Below are positions 6,336 to 7,363 of a DNA stretch of 7,363 bases, piece by piece. The translations under genes and the position numbers were made by a program. The stretch is from Patescibacteria group bacterium. GTDB lineage: Bacteria > Patescibacteriota > Saccharimonadia > Saccharimonadales > HK-STAS-PATE-42. The notes under the pieces were generated by a model. That model made no database searches, was not told the DNA's origin, and was given only the letters and a program-made list of their open reading frames with translations. The stretch lies in contig JAUPUA010000058.1 in the NCBI GenBank assembly GCA_030917805.1, forward strand, positions 1-7,363, read 5' to 3'. The stretch's first letter is position 1; every line of letters begins with the position of its first letter.

Positions 6336-7034
6336 ATGGCAATAAAAAAGAAGGATAAACAAACGGTTGATGAATCCAAGGTAAAAGCTTTAGAAGAGCG
6401 ATTGAGTGCACTTGAGCGAATTCAAAGTGAGAAGTTAAGGCCGAAGAGCGAGGTTAGGACTACGGGTAAAAAGCTGTTTCCTTTTGTGATTGCGCTGATG
6501 TTCTCGTTATTTAGCGCTTTGGCAATTTATGGGGCGGCGAGTGCAGTCAGCTTTTATGCTAGTTATGGTGATGGCTCTGCCTTGTTTTGGTCTATTCTGC
6601 TATTAATCATTCTGTTTGGCTTGGTGGGCGCAGCAGCGTGGTCTGTGCACAGAAGTGAGTGGGGCTATAGGTTCCGCTTTGCGGTTATTGTAATGATTAT
6701 TTCGGCAAGTTCTATCGGTTTTAGTGCTGTTTTGACCCAAGGTCACGTTGAAAGATTAATTGACAGGGTTGGTATTGGCGAAAAGTTGAGGTCAGAAGAT
6801 AGATTACTTGGTGATAGCGCGGTATATGGACAAGTAGTATCTGTAGAAGATGATATCTTAAATCTTGAGTTAATTGGCGGAGGTAATTTTAAGGTCGATA
6901 TAACTTCTCGAACCAAGATATTCCCGAAGGATTCAGGCCTGATAGCGGGCCAGGTTGTGGCAATCGTTTTGGAGTCTAGAACTGGAGAGGCAAAGTGGAT
7001 TAGAGTTCTGCCCACCGATTACCCAACTACTTAA
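6336..7034 (+). CDS. Three-helix membrane protein, probable anti-sigma factor with DUF5666-like exterior domain
   Basis: This 232-residue protein begins with a lysine-rich cytoplasmic segment containing a coiled-coil-like helix (residues 12-33, ESKVKALEERLSALERIQSE). Three transmembrane helices follow, about 47-74, 82-103 and 114-134. The charge pattern (KKK and RPKSEVRTTGKK before helix 1; HRSEWGYRFR between helices 2 and 3) predicts the N-terminus inside and the C-terminus outside. The outer tail (about 163-226) is beta-rich: VYGQVVSVEDDILNLEL, FKVDITSRTKIF, IAGQVVAIVLES, AKWIRVLP. This pattern resembles DUF5666-type small beta domains. The gene starts 2 bp after the ECF sigma stop with a strong Shine-Dalgarno, so a sigma-binding signal-transducing role is the natural inference. 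It has no recognisable zinc-binding anti-sigma (HxxxCxxC) motif, so the mode of sigma binding would be different, perhaps through the N-terminal helix. Confidence 0.8.
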   Translation: MAIKKKDKQTVDESKVKALEERLSALERIQSEKLRPKSEVRTTGKKLFPFVIALMFSLFSALAIYGAASAVSFYASYGDGSALFWSILLLIILFGLVGAAAWSVHRSEWGYRFRFAVIVMIISASSIGFSAVLTQGHVERLIDRVGIGEKLRSEDRLLGDSAVYGQVVSVEDDILNLELIGGGNFKVDITSRTKIFPKDSGLIAGQVVAIVLESRTGEAKWIRVLPTDYPTT

Positions 7035-7281
7035 GAATAACTCTGCCGTATAAATATAGATATTTGAAACAAAGATATAGGTCAGTTCGTATTATAACCA
7101 GGAAGCAGATGGAGGACGAAGTCTAAAGAAAGTTTCTAAAAAATAAAGCTCAAGAGAATAGAAAAATCTAGCTTCAATAAATTATCGAACTAGGACTAAA
7201 CTCTTGTATCAAGTTAGTATTACTTTTCTACACTTAGTCGTATCCGCCATAGGTTTCCTTTTTGATTGAATTTAATAAAAA

Positions 7282-7291
7282 TACCTAGGTA
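7282..7291 (+). repeat. Palindrome TACCTAGGTA
   Basis: A perfect 10-bp palindrome sits just upstream of a putative -35 (7295-7300), a common place for a dimeric regulator to bind. At this length chance occurrence cannot be excluded. Confidence 0.35.
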
Positions 7292-7294
7292 AAT

Positions 7295-7324
7295 TTGTAA
7301 GAGTTAAAGGAGGTTTACTATAAG
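7295..7324 (+). promoter_or_regulatory. Putative promoter TTGTAA-18 bp-TATAAG
   Basis: TTGTAA (7295-7300) and TATAAG (7319-7324) are separated by 18 bp, a near-canonical sigma-70-type arrangement. It would direct transcription from about 7331 into a gene beyond the window. A second purine-rich Shine-Dalgarno-like TAAGGAG lies at 7354-7360, so that gene probably starts within about ten bases of the window end. Confidence 0.4.
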
Positions 7325-7363
7325 TATTAAGGATAAATGAATGTAATCTAAAATAAGGAGTAG

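Larger units (their letters stand above)
7035..7363. other. Non-coding AT-rich region ahead of an unseen downstream gene
   Basis: This 329-bp stretch has frequent stops in the frames checked and no credible gene. It contains a near-palindrome AAATAT-ag-ATATTT (7052-7065), a possible promoter TTGAAA (7064-7069)/TATTAT (7090-7095) with an overlong 20-bp spacer, separated GACTAA/TTAGTC arms near 7194-7245, a 10-bp palindrome at 7282-7291, and promoter and ribosome-binding sequences after 7295. No intrinsic terminator follows the membrane-protein gene, and I see no tRNA fold. A small RNA or a long regulated leader is possible but unsupported. Confidence 0.55.

Noticed and set aside
6743..7015. 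90-codon minus-strand frame opposite the membrane protein
   Set aside because: Antisense shadow; no promoter or ribosome-binding site and no protein-like features.
7160..7200. tRNA-like TTCGATA T-loop on the minus strand
   Set aside because: The flanking bases do not form a T-stem and no acceptor or anticodon arms fit.
7204..7269. Possible TTG-started hydrophobic small ORF of 21 codons
   Set aside because: No Shine-Dalgarno or nearby promoter, short, and expected by chance in AT-rich DNA.

Overview
The window reads as an AT-rich, gene-dense bacterial chromosome segment using the standard genetic code: nine of the ten coding regions have their stop inside the window, eight ending in TAA and one in TAG, with none ending in TGA. 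The proteins do not fix the taxon. An RmlC of the 'RGIHAEPW' type, a Firmicute/Actinobacteria-style RmlB, a short stand-alone SpoU methyltransferase, a lone CYTH protein and an ECF sigma/membrane-protein pair with a DUF5666-like tail together suggest a Patescibacteria (CPR) member, perhaps Saccharibacteria-like. That assignment is inference from memory of such genomes.

Layout. (1) 1-1420, minus strand: rmlB followed by a truncated rmlC-like gene, two steps of dTDP-L-rhamnose synthesis. (2) 1466-2656, plus strand: a GT4 glycosyltransferase, divergent from rmlB across only 45 bp. It probably uses activated sugars for a surface glycan. (3) 2625-3778, minus strand: an unrecognised cysteine-containing protein followed by a CYTH (triphosphate tunnel) protein whose 3' end overlaps the glycosyltransferase 3' end by 32 bp. 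(4) 3918-5150, plus strand: a winged-helix/Nudix-like protein with a degenerate Nudix box, then a SpoU (SPOUT) RNA methyltransferase. (5) 5151-5432: a non-coding stretch with a REP-like hairpin and a convincing H-type pseudoknot-forming sequence. (6) 5433-5675, minus strand: a small two-helix membrane protein. (7) 5740-7034, plus strand: an ECF sigma factor and a three-helix membrane protein, probably its anti-sigma partner. (8) 7035-7363: a non-coding AT-rich stretch with a possible promoter and ribosome-binding sequences leading to a gene outside the window.

One theme runs through the window. The first gene of each transcription unit has a -10-like box only a few bases upstream of its ATG and no Shine-Dalgarno sequence, so these mRNAs look leaderless or nearly so. 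At least two second-position genes (SpoU and the membrane partner of the sigma factor) have a recognisable Shine-Dalgarno. The clearest case is the 45-bp rmlB/glycosyltransferase gap, where two perfect TATAAT boxes face away from each other so closely that the promoters probably cannot be occupied together.

The most interesting items are the pseudoknot/repeat region at 5165-5430, the leaderless pattern, the wHTH-Nudix protein with its possible operator repeats, and the sigma/membrane-protein pair. No tRNA, rRNA, CRISPR array or transposase was seen.
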